A stretch of DNA of 5,572 nucleotides. Origin: an uncultured Rheinheimera sp. GTDB lineage: Bacteria; Pseudomonadota; Gammaproteobacteria; Enterobacterales; Alteromonadaceae. The translations under genes were made by a program, and so were the position numbers. The first letter of the stretch is position 1. Every line of letters begins with the position of its first letter. Shown one piece after another: positions 5,536-5,572 of this stretch. A model generated the notes under the pieces. The model saw only the letters and a program-made list of their open reading frames with translations. It was not told the origin of the DNA and made no database searches. The DNA lies in assembly GCA_943913835.1 (NCBI GenBank), contig CALTZU010000194.1, positions 1-5,572 of the forward strand, written 5' to 3'.

Positions 5536-5572
5536 ATGAAAAAGACACAAATCCGCAATACACTCACCATTA
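5536..5572 (+). CDS. Possible start of a new gene (3' truncated by window edge)
   Basis: From the ATG at 5536 the frame reads MKKTQIRNTLTI to the end of the window, 12 complete codons. A Lys-rich start going toward hydrophobic residues could be the beginning of a signal peptide or membrane anchor, but there is too little to assign a family. No good Shine-Dalgarno precedes it, and the candidate promoter would put the transcript start at almost the same place, so either the message is leaderless or the real start is further right. It lies 69 bases after the cyclase stop and probably forms a separate unit. Confidence 0.35.
   Translation, partial: MKKTQIRNTLTI

Noticed and set aside
5323..5550. 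Minus-strand 75-codon open frame at the end of the cyclase gene
   Set aside because: It is antisense to the conserved C-terminal GGDEF motif region and then runs through the palindrome array; Cys/Tyr-rich translation without a recognisable fold.

Overview
The window looks like chromosomal DNA from a gammaproteobacterium. The main anchor is a full-length RdgC, a family largely confined to beta- and gammaproteobacteria. The moderate base composition, AGCCCGG/CCGGGCT-stem terminators and density of signalling genes (HDOD, histidine kinase, GGDEF) would suit an Alteromonadales-like aquatic genus such as Rheinheimera or Alishewanella; that genus-level guess is inference only. There is no sign of a mobile element, CRISPR array, tRNA or rRNA.

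Layout. Positions 1-420 (+) hold the C-terminal part of an HDOD-domain protein whose start lies off the left edge. A GC-rich hairpin at 437-464 separates it from the convergent rdgC (474-1370, -). Upstream of rdgC a second hairpin (1445-1475) terminates a membrane-bound sensor histidine kinase (1495-3243, -). A 278-bp AT-rich divergent intergenic region (3244-3521) follows. Then comes a tightly packed three-gene operon on the + strand: a stand-alone CheY-like receiver (3522-3887), a CheC-type phosphatase (3884-4495) and a PAS-GGDEF diguanylate cyclase (4495-5466). The stop and start codons overlap at both junctions. The last 106 bp hold a nested AT-rich palindrome array, a perfect TTGACA hexamer, a perfect match to the MetJ met-box, and what may be the first 12 codons of another gene (5536-5572, +).

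How the genes may work together (inference). The divergent kinase could phosphorylate the receiver at D54. The CheC-like protein, which keeps one complete D-x3-E-x2-N-x22-P catalytic motif, could remove the phosphate. The diguanylate cyclase, with both GGEEF active site and RxxD inhibitory site, would be the output. The receiver has no output domain of its own, so the signal would have to pass by protein-protein contact. This would amount to a chemotaxis-style phosphorelay re-used to set c-di-GMP levels, and it is the most interesting system in the window. rdgC and the HDOD gene appear to be unrelated neighbours with their own terminators.
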